From the NCBI GenBank assembly GCA_022795735.1, contig JAAWHG010000018.1:1-47275 (forward strand): DNA of 47,275 nt, read 5' to 3'. The stretch is from Oscillospiraceae bacterium. GTDB taxonomy: Bacteria; Bacillota; Clostridia; Oscillospirales; Oscillospiraceae. Positions within the stretch are counted from its first letter, which is position 1, and each line of letters starts with the position of its first letter. Positions 27,874 through 37,695 of this stretch are shown here, piece by piece. The notes under the pieces are model-generated. The model was given only the letters and a program-made list of their open reading frames with translations, was not told the DNA's origin and did not search any database. The position numbers and the translations under genes are program-made.

Positions 27874-30048
27874 ATGGAATCGGTACAGGAACATTATACC
27901 TCCATGATGTCGGCCATTCGCCGCTTCGCACCCTACGTGGACATTGAGCGGGTGGACGCGGCCTACCATTACGCCGAAGAGAAGCACGCGGCCCAAAAGC
28001 GCAAGGACGGCTCGCCCTACATCATTCACCCGCTGGCGGTGGCCGAGATCACCGCCGAAATCGGGCTGGACACCGACGCCATCCTGGGCGCGCTCCTCCA
28101 CGACTGCATCGAGGATACCGACACCTCGTTCGACGACGTGGCCAAGCGCTTCGGGCAGACGGTGGCCGAGCTGGTGGAGGGGGTCACCAAGCTGACCCGG
28201 GTGCAGTACTCGACCACCGAGGAGCAGCAGATGGAAAATCTGCGCAAGATGTTTATGGCGATGAGCAAGGACATCCGGGTCATCCTCATCAAAATTGCCG
28301 ACCGTCTCCACAACACCCGCACCATGCAGTACCAGACCCCCGCCAAGCAGATCTCCAAGTCGATGGAGACCATGGAGATCTACGCCCCCCTGGCCCACCG
28401 GCTGGGCATGCAGAAGATCAAGTGGGAGCTGGAGGACGAGTCGCTCAAATACCTCAAACCGGCGGAATACAAGGAGATCATGGACTACCTGGACGACCAT
28501 CAGGCCCAGGCCAACGAGTTTATGCGGGGGGTCCAGTCCACCATCACCACCCGCCTCTCCGGCGTAGGCATCCATGGGAAAATCTATGGCCGGATCAAGC
28601 ACGTTTACTCCATCTACCGCAAGATGGAGTCCCAGGGCAAGACCATCAACGAGCTGTACGATCTCTACGCCTTCCGGGTGATCGTGGACACCATACCCGA
28701 CTGCTACAACGTCCTCGGGCACGTTCACGACCTGTTCAACCTGGTCCCGGGCCGGTTCAAGGACTATATCTCCACCCCCAAGCCCAACATGTACCAGTCT
28801 CTGCACACCACCGTCATCGGCAAGGACGGCATCCCCTTCGAGGTGCAGATCCGTACCTGGGATATGCACCAGACCGCCGAATACGGCGTCGCTGCCCACT
28901 GGAAATACAAGCAGGGGGTCAACCAGAAGGGGGAGGAGAAGAGCTTCGAGTGGATTCGCCGCCTGCTCGAGAGCCAGCAGGACACCGACGCCGAGGAGTA
29001 CGTCCACTCCCTCAAGGTCGATATGTTCGACGACGAGGTGTTCGTTTTCACCCCGCGCGGCAAGGTCATCAGCCTGCCCCGGGGCTCCACCCCCATCGAC
29101 TTTGCCTACGCCATCCACTCGGCGGTGGGCAACTCCATGGTGGGGGCCAAAATCGCGGGGCGCATCGTCAAATTCGACGAGCACCTCAAAAACGGCGACA
29201 TTGTGGAGGTCCTCACCTCCAAGACCGCCAAGGGCCCCAGCCGGGACTGGCTGAAAATCTGCAAGTCCAACCAGGCGCGCAACAAAATCAAGCAGTGGTT
29301 TAAAAAGGAGTGCCGGGAGGACAACATCGTCCACGGCAGGTCCAGCTTCGAGGCCGAGCTGCGCCGCTTCAACATCAACCCCAATGTGCTCAACGACGCC
29401 GACGTGCGCTCCGCGGTGCTGAAAAAGTCCTGTTACGACTCCATCGAGGACATGTACGCCGCCATCGGCTACGGCGGCGTGACCGCCCAGAAGTGCGTGG
29501 GCCGCATCAAGGATGAGCTGCTCAAGGTGCTGCGCCCCGCCAAGGACAAAACCCCCACCGGCCTCAACCTCAAGGGGCCCCATACCAAGAACGTCAGCGG
29601 GGTTATCGTGGGCGGGGACATCGGCTCGTGCATGGTAAAGTTTTCCCGCTGCTGTACCCCCGTCCCGGGGGACGACATCGTGGGCTTCATCACCAAGGGC
29701 TACGGCGTCTCCATCCACCGCCGCGACTGCGTCAACGCCAAGGGGGTGTCCGACCCCGCCCAGTCCGACCGCTGGGTCAACGTCATCTGGGCAAACACCG
29801 AGTCGGAGCCCTTCTCCACCACCCTCGAAATCGACTCCACGGCGCGGCAGGGGTTATTTATTGACATTGCGACCATTTTGGCCTCCTTGAAGCTGCACGT
29901 GAGCGAGATTTCGGCCCGCGACCTGCCCGACGACCGCAGCCTGACACTGGCCTCCTTCGACGTCAAGAACACAGAGGAGCTGGAGCGGGTGTGCAGCCGC
30001 ATCCGGAGCCTGCCGGGGGTCACCGAGGTCCGGCGGGGGAGGCGTTGA
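27874..30048 (+). CDS. rel: Bifunctional (p)ppGpp synthetase/hydrolase
   Basis: 724 residues, full-length long RSH. HD hydrolase with LLHDCIEDTD (H76, D77, E80, D81 region intact, so hydrolysis is likely active); synthetase with YDLYAFRVIVD, KDYISTPKPNMYQSLHTTV and EVQIRTWDMH; TGS domain (VFTPRGKVISLPRGSTPIDFAY); a Cys-containing zinc-finger region (VKFSRCCTPVPGD); C-terminal ACT domain. It sets the stringent response and acts on stalled ribosomes. The ATG at 27874 has AAGGAGGG 9 nt upstream; an in-frame ATG 27 nt earlier lacks one. Confidence 0.96.
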   Translation: MESVQEHYTSMMSAIRRFAPYVDIERVDAAYHYAEEKHAAQKRKDGSPYIIHPLAVAEITAEIGLDTDAILGALLHDCIEDTDTSFDDVAKRFGQTVAELVEGVTKLTRVQYSTTEEQQMENLRKMFMAMSKDIRVILIKIADRLHNTRTMQYQTPAKQISKSMETMEIYAPLAHRLGMQKIKWELEDESLKYLKPAEYKEIMDYLDDHQAQANEFMRGVQSTITTRLSGVGIHGKIYGRIKHVYSIYRKMESQGKTINELYDLYAFRVIVDTIPDCYNVLGHVHDLFNLVPGRFKDYISTPKPNMYQSLHTTVIGKDGIPFEVQIRTWDMHQTAEYGVAAHWKYKQGVNQKGEEKSFEWIRRLLESQQDTDAEEYVHSLKVDMFDDEVFVFTPRGKVISLPRGSTPIDFAYAIHSAVGNSMVGAKIAGRIVKFDEHLKNGDIVEVLTSKTAKGPSRDWLKICKSNQARNKIKQWFKKECREDNIVHGRSSFEAELRRFNINPNVLNDADVRSAVLKKSCYDSIEDMYAAIGYGGVTAQKCVGRIKDELLKVLRPAKDKTPTGLNLKGPHTKNVSGVIVGGDIGSCMVKFSRCCTPVPGDDIVGFITKGYGVSIHRRDCVNAKGVSDPAQSDRWVNVIWANTESEPFSTTLEIDSTARQGLFIDIATILASLKLHVSEISARDLPDDRSLTLASFDVKNTEELERVCSRIRSLPGVTEVRRGRR

Positions 30049-30049
30049 G

Positions 30050-30499
30050 ATGCGGGCGGTATTGACCAGGGTTTCGTCGGCCTCGGTACGCATCGGCGGC
30101 ACGGTGCGGGGGCAGATCGGACGGGGCTTTCTGATTCTGCTGGGCGTCGGTCCGGCGGACACGCTGGCGGACTGCGCCAAGCTGGCAAATAAGGCGCTCG
30201 GCCTGCGGATTTTCACCGACGGACAGGATAAGATGAATCTGTCCCTCGGCGACGTGGGGGGCGAGGTGCTGGTGGTGAGCCAGTTCACCCTGTACGGCGA
30301 CTGCAAAAAGGGCCGCCGCCCCAGCTTTGTCAACGCGGGGCCGCCCCAATTGGCCGAGGCGCTGTATGAACAGTTTTTGACCGAATGCCGCGCCCAGGGC
30401 TTTGCGCCGCAGCACGGCGAGTTTGGGGCGCACATGGAGGTCGCCTCGGTCAACGACGGGCCGGTGACCCTGATTTTGGACACCGACGACTGGAAATAG
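30050..30499 (+). CDS. dtd: D-aminoacyl-tRNA deacylase
   Basis: 149 residues, the normal Dtd length. It has MRAVLTRVSSASVRI, GFLILLGV, and the catalytic SQFTLYGD near residue 80. The second conserved motif reads DGPVTLILD, a slight change from the usual NGPVTF. It removes D-amino acids from mischarged tRNA. It starts 1 nt after the rel stop, so coupling with rel is likely. Confidence 0.94.
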   Translation: MRAVLTRVSSASVRIGGTVRGQIGRGFLILLGVGPADTLADCAKLANKALGLRIFTDGQDKMNLSLGDVGGEVLVVSQFTLYGDCKKGRRPSFVNAGPPQLAEALYEQFLTECRAQGFAPQHGEFGAHMEVASVNDGPVTLILDTDDWK

Positions 30500-30511
30500 G
30501 AGGGCAAGCTT

Positions 30512-31111
30512 ATGCAAATTTCCGTGCTGCCGCTGGGCGCGCTGCAAACCAACTGCTACGTCGTGGCCGACGAGGCGGCAAAGGTGTGCCTGGTGATCGA
30601 CCCGGGCGACGAGGGGGAGCTGGTGGCCAGGGCGCTGGACCAGATGGGCCTGCGCTGCGGGCGCATTGCCCTGACCCACGGGCACTACGACCATGTCGGC
30701 GGCGTCAAGGCGCTGCACGAGGCCACCGGCGCGCCGGTCTCCTTCCCCGAGAAGGATCTCGTCCTGCCCGAGAACTTTACCGCCGGGCCGCTGTTTTACA
30801 CCGAGCTCTTTGACGAGGGGGACCGGTTCACCGTGGGGAGCATGACCTTTGACGTGCTGTCCACCCCCGGCCACACGCCGGGCTCCGCCTGCCTGCGCTG
30901 CGGCGACGCGCTGTTCACCGGGGATACCCTGTTCCAGGGGAGCTGCGGACGGACCGACATGCCGGGGGGCGATATGGACCAGATGATGGCCTCCCTGCGC
31001 CGCCTGGGCGCGCTCGAGGGGGATTACCGCGTGTTCCCGGGACACGGCGGCGATACCACGCTGGACACCGAGCGGCGGTACAACTACTATATGAAAGAGG
31101 CCGCCGGATGA
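30512..31111 (+). CDS. MBL-fold metallohydrolase (glyoxalase II-like)
   Basis: 199 residues. The metal motif LTHGHYDHVGG (about 58-68), a later STPGHTPGS, TGDTLF and a final PGHG give the full set of zinc ligands of the glyoxalase II-like group (YcbL type). It is a thioester or related hydrolase; the substrate is not set by sequence. GGAGG lies upstream of the ATG, and the stop overlaps hemZ by 4 nt (ATGA). Confidence 0.9.
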   Translation: MQISVLPLGALQTNCYVVADEAAKVCLVIDPGDEGELVARALDQMGLRCGRIALTHGHYDHVGGVKALHEATGAPVSFPEKDLVLPENFTAGPLFYTELFDEGDRFTVGSMTFDVLSTPGHTPGSACLRCGDALFTGDTLFQGSCGRTDMPGGDMDQMMASLRRLGALEGDYRVFPGHGGDTTLDTERRYNYYMKEAAG

Positions 31112-32565
31112 GGCTTTTCCTGGAGGGCCACGCCGAGCGGTACGCCGTGGAGCAGCTGCAAATGTCCCTCTTCCCCGACGAGCCGATGGAATACTGCGAG
31201 CGGCCCTTCGAGGGAGACGGCGCGGTTTCGGTCCTGCGGCGGGTGGGGGATATGCTGGAGGGCGAGACCCGTATCCAGTGGAAGGGCCGGGCGGTGTCCG
31301 GCCAGCGCAGGATGCCCGCCTCGGCGGAGACCGTTCCCGCGCGGCGGCGGCTGTTGCAGCAGAGCTATTATCTGGCGGCGGTGCAGCTGCTGGCGGAAAC
31401 GCCGGCCTGGGGCGCGCTGGCAGGCGTGCGGCCCACCAAGCTGACGACGCGGGCCATGCTGGACGGCAAAACGGCGGCGGACTGCGACGCCCTGCTGCGG
31501 GAGGTCTACTTTGTGACCCCCGAACGGCGGCGGCTGTGCTTGGAGGCGTCCCAGGCGGCGGTGGAGGCGGCGGCGCTGCTGTCGCCCACCGACCTGTCCC
31601 TGTACGCCGGCATTCCCTTCTGCCCCTCCCGCTGCGCCTATTGCAGTTTTGTCAGTCAGTCGGCGGAGCGGGAGGGGAAGCTGCTCGAGCCCTTTCTCGA
31701 CGCCCTGCTGCGGGAGATTGCCGAGACGGGCCGGCTGCTGGCCGCCACGCCGTTCCGGGTCCGGACGGTCTACATCGGCGGCGGCACCCCCACCACCTTG
31801 TCGGCCCCCCAGCTCGAGCGGCTTCTCGAAGCAATTTCCAGGCATTTTGACCTGGAGCGCGTCCTAGAATATACCGTGGAGGCGGGCCGCCCCGACACCC
31901 TGGACGCCGAAAAGCTGGCCGTTTTGAAGCGGGGCGGCGTCACCCGGGTCAGCGTCAATCCCCAGACCATGCAGGACGGCGTGCTCGAACGGATTGGCCG
32001 GCGGCACACCGCCGCCGACACCCGGCGGGCCTATGCCCTGGCGCGGGAGGCCGGCTTCGACGACATCAACATGGACTTGATCGCCGGCCTGCCCGGCGAC
32101 AGCGCGGCGGGGTTCGCCGCTTCGCTCGCCCAGTGTCTGGATTTACAGCCGTCCAATCTGACCGTCCACACCCTGGCCCGGAAACGCGGCTCCGGGCTGA
32201 ACCTGGACCGCCGGGGGGTTCTGCCCGCCGCCGTGGTGGAACAGATGCTTCGGGCGGGGGAGACCGCCCTCCGGGCGGCCGGATACACGCCCTACTACCT
32301 CTACCGGCAGAAGTACATGTCGGGCAGCTTTGAAAACGTGGGCTGGCGGCGGCCGGGCCGGACGGGGCTGTACAACATCTATATGATGGAAGAGCTGCAC
32401 AGCGTCCTGTCTCTGGGGGGCGGCGGCATGAGCAAGCTCGTCCGCCCGGACGGCAAGCTCCTCCGGCAGCACAATCCCAAGTACCCAAGAGAATATTTGA
32501 CGCAGTTCGACGATGTATTGCAGAGCCGGCGCGTCTTCATTGCGGCATTGCAGACAGAAACTTGA
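31108..32565 (+). CDS. hemZ: Coproporphyrinogen dehydrogenase HemZ (radical SAM)
   Basis: 485 residues. The N-terminal ~160 residues are HemZ-specific (PAWGALAGVRPTKLT). The radical SAM domain has CPSRCAYC (C172, C176, C179) for the 4Fe-4S cluster and VYIGGGTPTTLS for SAM. Family role: oxygen-independent oxidation of coproporphyrinogen III. No other heme gene is in the window, so the substrate is taken from the family. Translationally coupled to the MBL hydrolase. Confidence 0.9.
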   Translation: MRLFLEGHAERYAVEQLQMSLFPDEPMEYCERPFEGDGAVSVLRRVGDMLEGETRIQWKGRAVSGQRRMPASAETVPARRRLLQQSYYLAAVQLLAETPAWGALAGVRPTKLTTRAMLDGKTAADCDALLREVYFVTPERRRLCLEASQAAVEAAALLSPTDLSLYAGIPFCPSRCAYCSFVSQSAEREGKLLEPFLDALLREIAETGRLLAATPFRVRTVYIGGGTPTTLSAPQLERLLEAISRHFDLERVLEYTVEAGRPDTLDAEKLAVLKRGGVTRVSVNPQTMQDGVLERIGRRHTAADTRRAYALAREAGFDDINMDLIAGLPGDSAAGFAASLAQCLDLQPSNLTVHTLARKRGSGLNLDRRGVLPAAVVEQMLRAGETALRAAGYTPYYLYRQKYMSGSFENVGWRRPGRTGLYNIYMMEELHSVLSLGGGGMSKLVRPDGKLLRQHNPKYPREYLTQFDDVLQSRRVFIAALQTET

Positions 32566-32598
32566 CCTCCGTGATGCCCGACCAGGAAGGAGAATGTT

Positions 32599-33924
32599 AT
32601 GGATACATTATTGACCGGCGCCACCGTCGTTACCATGGACGAGGCGATGCGCGTCCTCCCCAACGGCTATGTCGGCGTCGCCGGCGGCAAAATCAGCTAT
32701 CTCGGCGAGACCCCGCCCCCCGAGACCGAGCGGCCAAAGGAGATCATCGACGCCACCGGCATGGTCCTCATGCCCGGCCTCATCAACTGCCACACCCACC
32801 TCCCCATGACCATCCTGCGGGGGGCGGCGGACGATTACGAGCTGCAAACCTGGCTCAACGAACATATCTTCCCCCGCGAGGACCGGCTGGACGGCCGCAC
32901 CGTCAAGGCCGCCACCCTGCTCGGCATTGCCGAGTGCCTGCAATTCGGCGTGACCTCCTTCTCCGACATGTACTACTTCATCGACGAGATGGCCCAGGCC
33001 GCCGCCGAGTCGGGCATCAAGGCCAGCCTGGCCCGGGGAACTACCATGTTTGAGGGGGACGCCTTCGACTTTGAGAAGTTCCCCGCCTGCCGCGAGCTGG
33101 TCGAGATGCACGAGAAGTGGCACAACTACGACAACGGGCGCATCCACATCGAGGCGTCGGTTCACGCCGAGTACACCTCCACCCACCAGCTTTGGGACGC
33201 GCTCAGCGAGTTCTGTATCAACGAGGGCCTGCGGATGCACGTCCACCTCTCCGAGACCAAGCGCGAGCACGAGGCGTGCGTGGAGAAATACGGCCTCACC
33301 CCCGCCCAAATTCTCGACTGCCACCACGTCTTCGACGTCCCCGCCCTCGCCGCCCACTGCGTCTGGCTGACCGGGGAGGACATGGGCCTGCTGGCGCGGC
33401 GCGGGGTGTCGGCGGTGCACAATCCCATCAGCAACCTCAAGCTCGCCAGCGGCGTGGCCGACGTACAGGCCATGGTCAGGGCGGGCATGAACGTCGCGCT
33501 GGGCACCGACGGCGTCGCCTCCAACAACAACATGGACCTCTTCGAGGAGATCAAGGCCGCCGCCCTGCTGGCCAAGGTCAAAAACAACGACCCCACCGCC
33601 GTCCCCGCCGCCGCCGCCCTGCTGATGGCCACCGCCTGCGGCGCGAGGGCGCAGGGCCGCGAGAAGGAGTGCGGCATGCTCAAGGAGGGGTATGACGCCG
33701 ACCTGATTCTGGTGGACTTCACCCGGCCCCATCTGCTCCCCTGCCACAACGTCCTCTCCTCCCTGGCCTACTCGGCCCGCGGCGGCGACGTCGCCCTCAC
33801 CATGGTGCGGGGTAAGGTGCTCTACGCCGGCGGAGAGTTCAAGACCATCGACATGGCCGCCGTGGTGCGGGAGCTGACCGGTTACGGCATCCCGCGCGTC
33901 TTCGGGCCGGATGCAAAGGAATGA
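32599..33924 (+). CDS. mtaD: 5-methylthioadenosine / S-adenosylhomocysteine deaminase
   Basis: 441 residues of the amidohydrolase superfamily. Metal ligands: NCHTHLPMTILRG, MHVHLSETKRE, AAHCVWL and GTDGVASNNNMDLFEEIK, the last two typical for the MtaD/TrzN-like branch. It deaminates MTA or SAH to the inosyl forms in methionine salvage. GAAGGAG precedes the ATG. It ends 4 nt before the flippase start, so the two probably share a transcript. Confidence 0.9.
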   Translation: MDTLLTGATVVTMDEAMRVLPNGYVGVAGGKISYLGETPPPETERPKEIIDATGMVLMPGLINCHTHLPMTILRGAADDYELQTWLNEHIFPREDRLDGRTVKAATLLGIAECLQFGVTSFSDMYYFIDEMAQAAAESGIKASLARGTTMFEGDAFDFEKFPACRELVEMHEKWHNYDNGRIHIEASVHAEYTSTHQLWDALSEFCINEGLRMHVHLSETKREHEACVEKYGLTPAQILDCHHVFDVPALAAHCVWLTGEDMGLLARRGVSAVHNPISNLKLASGVADVQAMVRAGMNVALGTDGVASNNNMDLFEEIKAAALLAKVKNNDPTAVPAAAALLMATACGARAQGREKECGMLKEGYDADLILVDFTRPHLLPCHNVLSSLAYSARGGDVALTMVRGKVLYAGGEFKTIDMAAVVRELTGYGIPRVFGPDAKE

Positions 33925-33928
33925 CGGG

Positions 33929-35539
33929 ATGAATGAAAAACCGATGAAGCGGCAAAGCTTCCTCCACGGCGCGGCCATCCTGGCCCTGGGGACCATGCTG
34001 GTCAAGCTGATCGGCGCGTGCTATAAAATTCCCCTGGGCAACATCATCGGCGACGACGGGTACGGCTATTTTACCACCGCCTACGACATCTACGCCGTGC
34101 TGCTGACCATCTCCACCGCCGGACTGCCGGTCGCCATGTCGCGGATGATCTCGGCCTCCCAGGCCCTGGGCAACAACGCGCAGATCAAACGGGTCTATCA
34201 GGCCTCCCTGTGCGTCTTCCTGCCCATCGGCATCCTCGGCTGCGGCGGAATGCTGCTCTTCTCCCGCCAGCTCGCCGGCTTCATGGAGCAGCCCAACGCC
34301 TGGGCTTCCATCGCAGCCCTCGCCCCGGCGGTGTTCTTCGTCTGCGTGATTTCCTCTTACCGCGGCTTCTTCCAGGGGCAGAGCAATATGATTCCCACCT
34401 CGGTCAGCCAGGTGTTTGAGGCCCTCTGCAAGCTGCTTTTGGGCCTGGGCGCGGCATGGCTCGTCATGGACCGGACCGGCGACGTGGCGCTGGCGGCGGG
34501 CGGGGCCATTCTGGGCGTCACGGTGGGGACGGTGATTTCGGCGGCCTATCTGGGGGTCAAGCACAAGCAGGCCGCTGCGTGGCTGTCCGCCCACGGCGGA
34601 ACCGCCGCCCCCCTGGGCAAGACCGTCCGGGCGCTGCTCGCCATCGCCATCCCCATCACCATCGGCGCGGCGGGCCTCCAGCTCATCAACCTGGTCGACG
34701 CCAAAATCGTCATGACCCAGCTCAAGGGCTACCTCGCCCAAACCGAGGCCGACGGCCTCAAGGGCATTTACAACTTCTGCCAGACACTGTTTAACCTCCC
34801 CGCCGCCTTCATCGTGCCCATCACGGTGTCCATCATCCCCTCCATCACCGGCTATCTGACCAAGGGGGACAAAAAGGCCGCGTGGAGCGTGGAGGAGTCG
34901 GCCATCCGGATTACCGGCCTGCTGGGTCTGCCGTGCGGGGTGGGACTGGCCGCCCTCGCCAGCCCCATTCTGGTGCTGCTGCGCCATTACGGGGCGGAGC
35001 AGCTATCCACCGGGCAGCCCGTGCTGTTCATCTTCGGCGTCGCGGTCATTTTCAACTGCCTGGTGCTGCTGACCAACGCCATCATGCAGGCCCACGGCAA
35101 CGTCTCCACCCCGCTCATCGACATGCTCATTGGCGGCATTGTCAAGGTGGTGGTCAACTTTATCCTGGTCTCCCGGCCCGAGCTCAACATTGTCGGCGCG
35201 CCCATCGGTACCCTGTGCTGCTATATCACCATCCTCGCCCTCAACCTCTTCTCCATGCGCCGGATGCTGCGGGACTGCTGCCCGCGCATTGTCCGGCTGC
35301 TGGCCAAGCCGCTGGCGGCTTCGCTGGTCATGGGCGGGGCGGCGTGGGCGGCCCAGGGACTGCTGTTCCGGGTGCTCGGGTCCAACGCCCTCTCCTGCCT
35401 GGGCGGCATGGCGGCGGCCGTCGCGGTCTACGCCGTGATGGTGGTTTTGCTCCGGATTATCACCCTGGAGGACTGCATGCTCCTGCCGAAGGGGGAGAAA
35501 TTGGCAAAGCTTTTGAAAATTAAGGGAAGCGCCGATTGA
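33929..35539 (+). CDS. SpoVB/YabM-like polysaccharide flippase (MOP superfamily)
   Basis: 536 residues with about 14 membrane helices. It begins MNEKPMKRQSFLHGAAIL, the YabM/SpoVB start, then YKIPLGNIIGDDGYGYF. Position just before mazG and the yabO-P-Q block is that of yabM in Bacillus subtilis, so a cell-envelope or spore peptidoglycan lipid flippase is likely. ATG at 33929 has AAAGGA 8 nt upstream; 33911 and 33944 are other in-frame ATGs. A paralogue is at 6902-8419. Confidence 0.87.
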   Translation: MNEKPMKRQSFLHGAAILALGTMLVKLIGACYKIPLGNIIGDDGYGYFTTAYDIYAVLLTISTAGLPVAMSRMISASQALGNNAQIKRVYQASLCVFLPIGILGCGGMLLFSRQLAGFMEQPNAWASIAALAPAVFFVCVISSYRGFFQGQSNMIPTSVSQVFEALCKLLLGLGAAWLVMDRTGDVALAAGGAILGVTVGTVISAAYLGVKHKQAAAWLSAHGGTAAPLGKTVRALLAIAIPITIGAAGLQLINLVDAKIVMTQLKGYLAQTEADGLKGIYNFCQTLFNLPAAFIVPITVSIIPSITGYLTKGDKKAAWSVEESAIRITGLLGLPCGVGLAALASPILVLLRHYGAEQLSTGQPVLFIFGVAVIFNCLVLLTNAIMQAHGNVSTPLIDMLIGGIVKVVVNFILVSRPELNIVGAPIGTLCCYITILALNLFSMRRMLRDCCPRIVRLLAKPLAASLVMGGAAWAAQGLLFRVLGSNALSCLGGMAAAVAVYAVMVVLLRIITLEDCMLLPKGEKLAKLLKIKGSAD

Positions 35540-35571
35540 GCCAATCCTTCGTGAAATTTGGGCAAAATGAA

Positions 35572-35600
35572 CCGGACGGGAGGCGCGTCAGTCCGTCCGG
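35572..35600 (+). terminator. Possible hairpin terminator before mazG
   Basis: CCGGACGG/CCGTCCGG 8-bp stem with a 13-nt loop, without a T-run; it may instead be a processing site within the operon. Confidence 0.35.
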
Positions 35601-35673
35601 CGCGTTACAATTGGCGGTTCCCAGCATAATGACTCAAAAAGTTTCAAAAACACCTTGCAAAAGAGGGCGGAAT

Positions 35674-36501
35674 ATGATAGATTTTACAAAGAAGGAACGC
35701 TACGGCTATGAGGACATGGTGCGCGTCATCCATCTCCTCCGCGCGCCGGGGGGCTGCCCCTGGGACCGCGAGCAAACCCACCAATCCATTCGCCGTAATT
35801 TTCTGGAAGAGACCTATGAGGTCCTGGAGGCCATCGACGAGGACGACCCGGTCCATCTGTGCGAAGAGCTGGGCGACGTGCTCACCCAGGTGGTGTTCCA
35901 CGGCGATATGGAGGAAGAGGCGGGCCGCTTCACGCTGGACGACGTCTATGACGGCGTCTGCAAGAAAATGATTGGCCGCCATCCCCATGTCTTTGGCGAC
36001 GTCGAGGTGTCCAGCTCCGGCGAGGTGTTGGACAACTGGGAGGTCATCAAGCGCCAGGAAAAGGGGCAGGCGACCTACGCCGACACCCTGCGGGCGGTTG
36101 CCAAAAGCCTCCCCGCCAACTGGCGGGCCGAAAAGCTCTACAAAAAGGCCGGCAAGGCGGGTTTCCGTTGGGAGGGGCCGCTGGAGGCTTTGGAGAAGGT
36201 CCGCGAGGAGGCCGGGGAATTGGAACGGGCGCTGCGGCGGGAGGGGGACCCAACCGAGGAGTTGGGCGACCTGCTGTTCGCCGCGGTAGGGGTATCCTTC
36301 GCCATGGGAGCCGACCCGGAGGAGGTCCTTCAGGCGGCCTGCGAGAAATTCATCCTGCGCTTCTCCCAGATGGAGGCGCTGGCGGCGGCGGAGGGCGAGG
36401 CCCTGGACAGACTGCCCAGGGAACGTCTGCTGCGGCTGTGGGCGGCGGCAAAGGATGAAAGAGATAAGTCAGACTATCAGGAAGAGAGGACAACAACATG
36501 A
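35674..36501 (+). CDS. mazG: Nucleoside triphosphate pyrophosphohydrolase MazG
   Basis: 275 residues. Two MazG repeats: the first with [28 protein letters not shown]...[13 protein letters not shown], the second with [11 protein letters not shown]...[11 protein letters not shown]. The acidic EEXXE/EXXD residues that bind magnesium are present. It hydrolyses abnormal NTPs. In B. subtilis the yabN equivalent also has an N-terminal methylase domain, which is absent here. The ATG at 35674 is preferred to an upstream frame extension without family match. Overlaps hup by 4 nt. Confidence 0.93.
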   Translation: MIDFTKKERYGYEDMVRVIHLLRAPGGCPWDREQTHQSIRRNFLEETYEVLEAIDEDDPVHLCEELGDVLTQVVFHGDMEEEAGRFTLDDVYDGVCKKMIGRHPHVFGDVEVSSSGEVLDNWEVIKRQEKGQATYADTLRAVAKSLPANWRAEKLYKKAGKAGFRWEGPLEALEKVREEAGELERALRREGDPTEELGDLLFAAVGVSFAMGADPEEVLQAACEKFILRFSQMEALAAAEGEALDRLPRERLLRLWAAAKDERDKSDYQEERTTT

Positions 36502-36773
36502 ACAAAACAGAACTGATCGCCGAGGTCGCAAACCGCACCGGCCTGTCCAAAAAGGACGCCGAGAGCGCCGTCAACGCGACGATGGACACCATCGCCGACA
36601 CCATCGCGGCCGGCGACAAGGTGCAGTTGGTGGGTTTCGGCACCTTTGAGAGCAAGGAGCGCGGCGCGCGCACCGGCCGCAAGCCCTCGACCGGCGAGAT
36701 CATCGAAATTCCGGCCTCCACCGTCCCGTCCTTCAAGGCTGGCAAGGCGCTGAAGGACAAGGTCGCGAAATAA
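36498..36773 (+). CDS. hup: HU family DNA-binding protein
   Basis: 91 residues, a complete [24 protein letters not shown], the [20 protein letters not shown] arm region, [13 protein letters not shown] at the end. It bends and compacts DNA. It starts inside the mazG stop (ATGA), so HU output here appears tied to mazG translation, though its ribosome site (AGGAAGAG) is also good and an internal promoter is possible. Confidence 0.96.
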   Translation: MNKTELIAEVANRTGLSKKDAESAVNATMDTIADTIAAGDKVQLVGFGTFESKERGARTGRKPSTGEIIEIPASTVPSFKAGKALKDKVAK

Positions 36774-36838
36774 GGATCAGGAAACGGGGAGGCCGCCGGG
36801 TCTCCCTTCTCCTTTGCGAACCGGGCTGGAGGACAGAG

Positions 36839-37360
36839 ATGATACTGCATACCGAGAGGCTGTACCTGCGGGAGCTCAATCAGGACGATTTCGACGGCCT
36901 GTGCGCCATCCTGCGGGACGAGGAGACCATGTACGCCTACGAGGGCGCGTTCAGTGACCGGGAGGCGCGGGAATGGCTGGACCGGCAGATTTCCCGCTAT
37001 CGGGCGTGGGGCTTTGGCCTGTGGGCGGTGATTTTGCGGGAAACCGGCGCGCTGATCGGGCAGTGCGGACTGACCATGCAGCCGTGGAAGGGACGGGAGG
37101 TCCTGGAAATCGGCTATCTGTTTAACCGGGCCTATTGGGGCCGGGGTTACGCGACGGAGGCGGCGAGGGCGTGCAAGCAGTACGCCTTTGCGCGGCTCGG
37201 GGCGGCGGAGATCTGCTCCATCATCCGGGAGGGCAATACCGCCTCCCAAAGGGTCGCGCTGCGCAATGGGATGACGAGGGCAGACCGCTGGACCAAACGC
37301 TACCGGGGCGTCGATATGCCGCATGACCGCTACGTCGCGCGGCGCGTCGAAAATCATTAG
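36839..37360 (+). CDS. GNAT family N-acetyltransferase
   Basis: 173 residues of the RimJ/RimL-like GNAT group: TERLYLRELNQDDFDGL start, IGQCGLTMQPW, EIGYLFNRAYWGRGYATEAARA (acetyl-CoA loop), NTASQRVALRNGM near the end. Acceptor unknown; ribosomal protein N-termini or small amines are common. GGAGGA lies 5 nt before the ATG. It sits between hup and rqcP, two genes that normally flank other members of the yab block, so it looks inserted. Confidence 0.88.
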   Translation: MILHTERLYLRELNQDDFDGLCAILRDEETMYAYEGAFSDREAREWLDRQISRYRAWGFGLWAVILRETGALIGQCGLTMQPWKGREVLEIGYLFNRAYWGRGYATEAARACKQYAFARLGAAEICSIIREGNTASQRVALRNGMTRADRWTKRYRGVDMPHDRYVARRVENH

Positions 37361-37375
37361 GGAAGGAGACAACCC

Positions 37376-37624
37376 ATGCGACTGGACAAATATCTGAAGG
37401 TGTCGCGCCTCATCAAACGGCGCACCGTCGCCAACGAGGCGTGCGACAATGAGCGAATCAGCGTCAACGGCCGCCCCGCCAAGGCGTCCTATGACGTGAA
37501 GGCGGGCGACGTGCTGGAAATCCGTTTCGGCGCGCGGACCGTCAAGGTGGAGGTGCTGGCCGTCGCCGAGGCGGTCCGCAAGGACGACGCCGCCGCCATG
37601 TACCGGGAATTGCCGGCCGGATAA
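37376..37624 (+). CDS. rqcP: RqcP / YabO S4-domain RNA-binding protein
   Basis: 82 residues with one S4 domain: MRLDKYLKVSRLIKRRTVANEACDNERISVNGRPAKASYDVKAGDVLEI. This is the size and sequence type of YabO, now RqcP, which aids RqcH in adding alanine tails to stalled 50S-peptidyl-tRNA. GAAGGAGA precedes the ATG. Directly upstream of yabP, as in Bacillus. Confidence 0.92.
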   Translation: MRLDKYLKVSRLIKRRTVANEACDNERISVNGRPAKASYDVKAGDVLEIRFGARTVKVEVLAVAEAVRKDDAAAMYRELPAG

Positions 37625-37695
37625 AAAAACCGGCATATGTCCGCCCCGCCCCGCGTATATATTCACCAAGGATTCATCCACAGGGAGGGTTCGGC

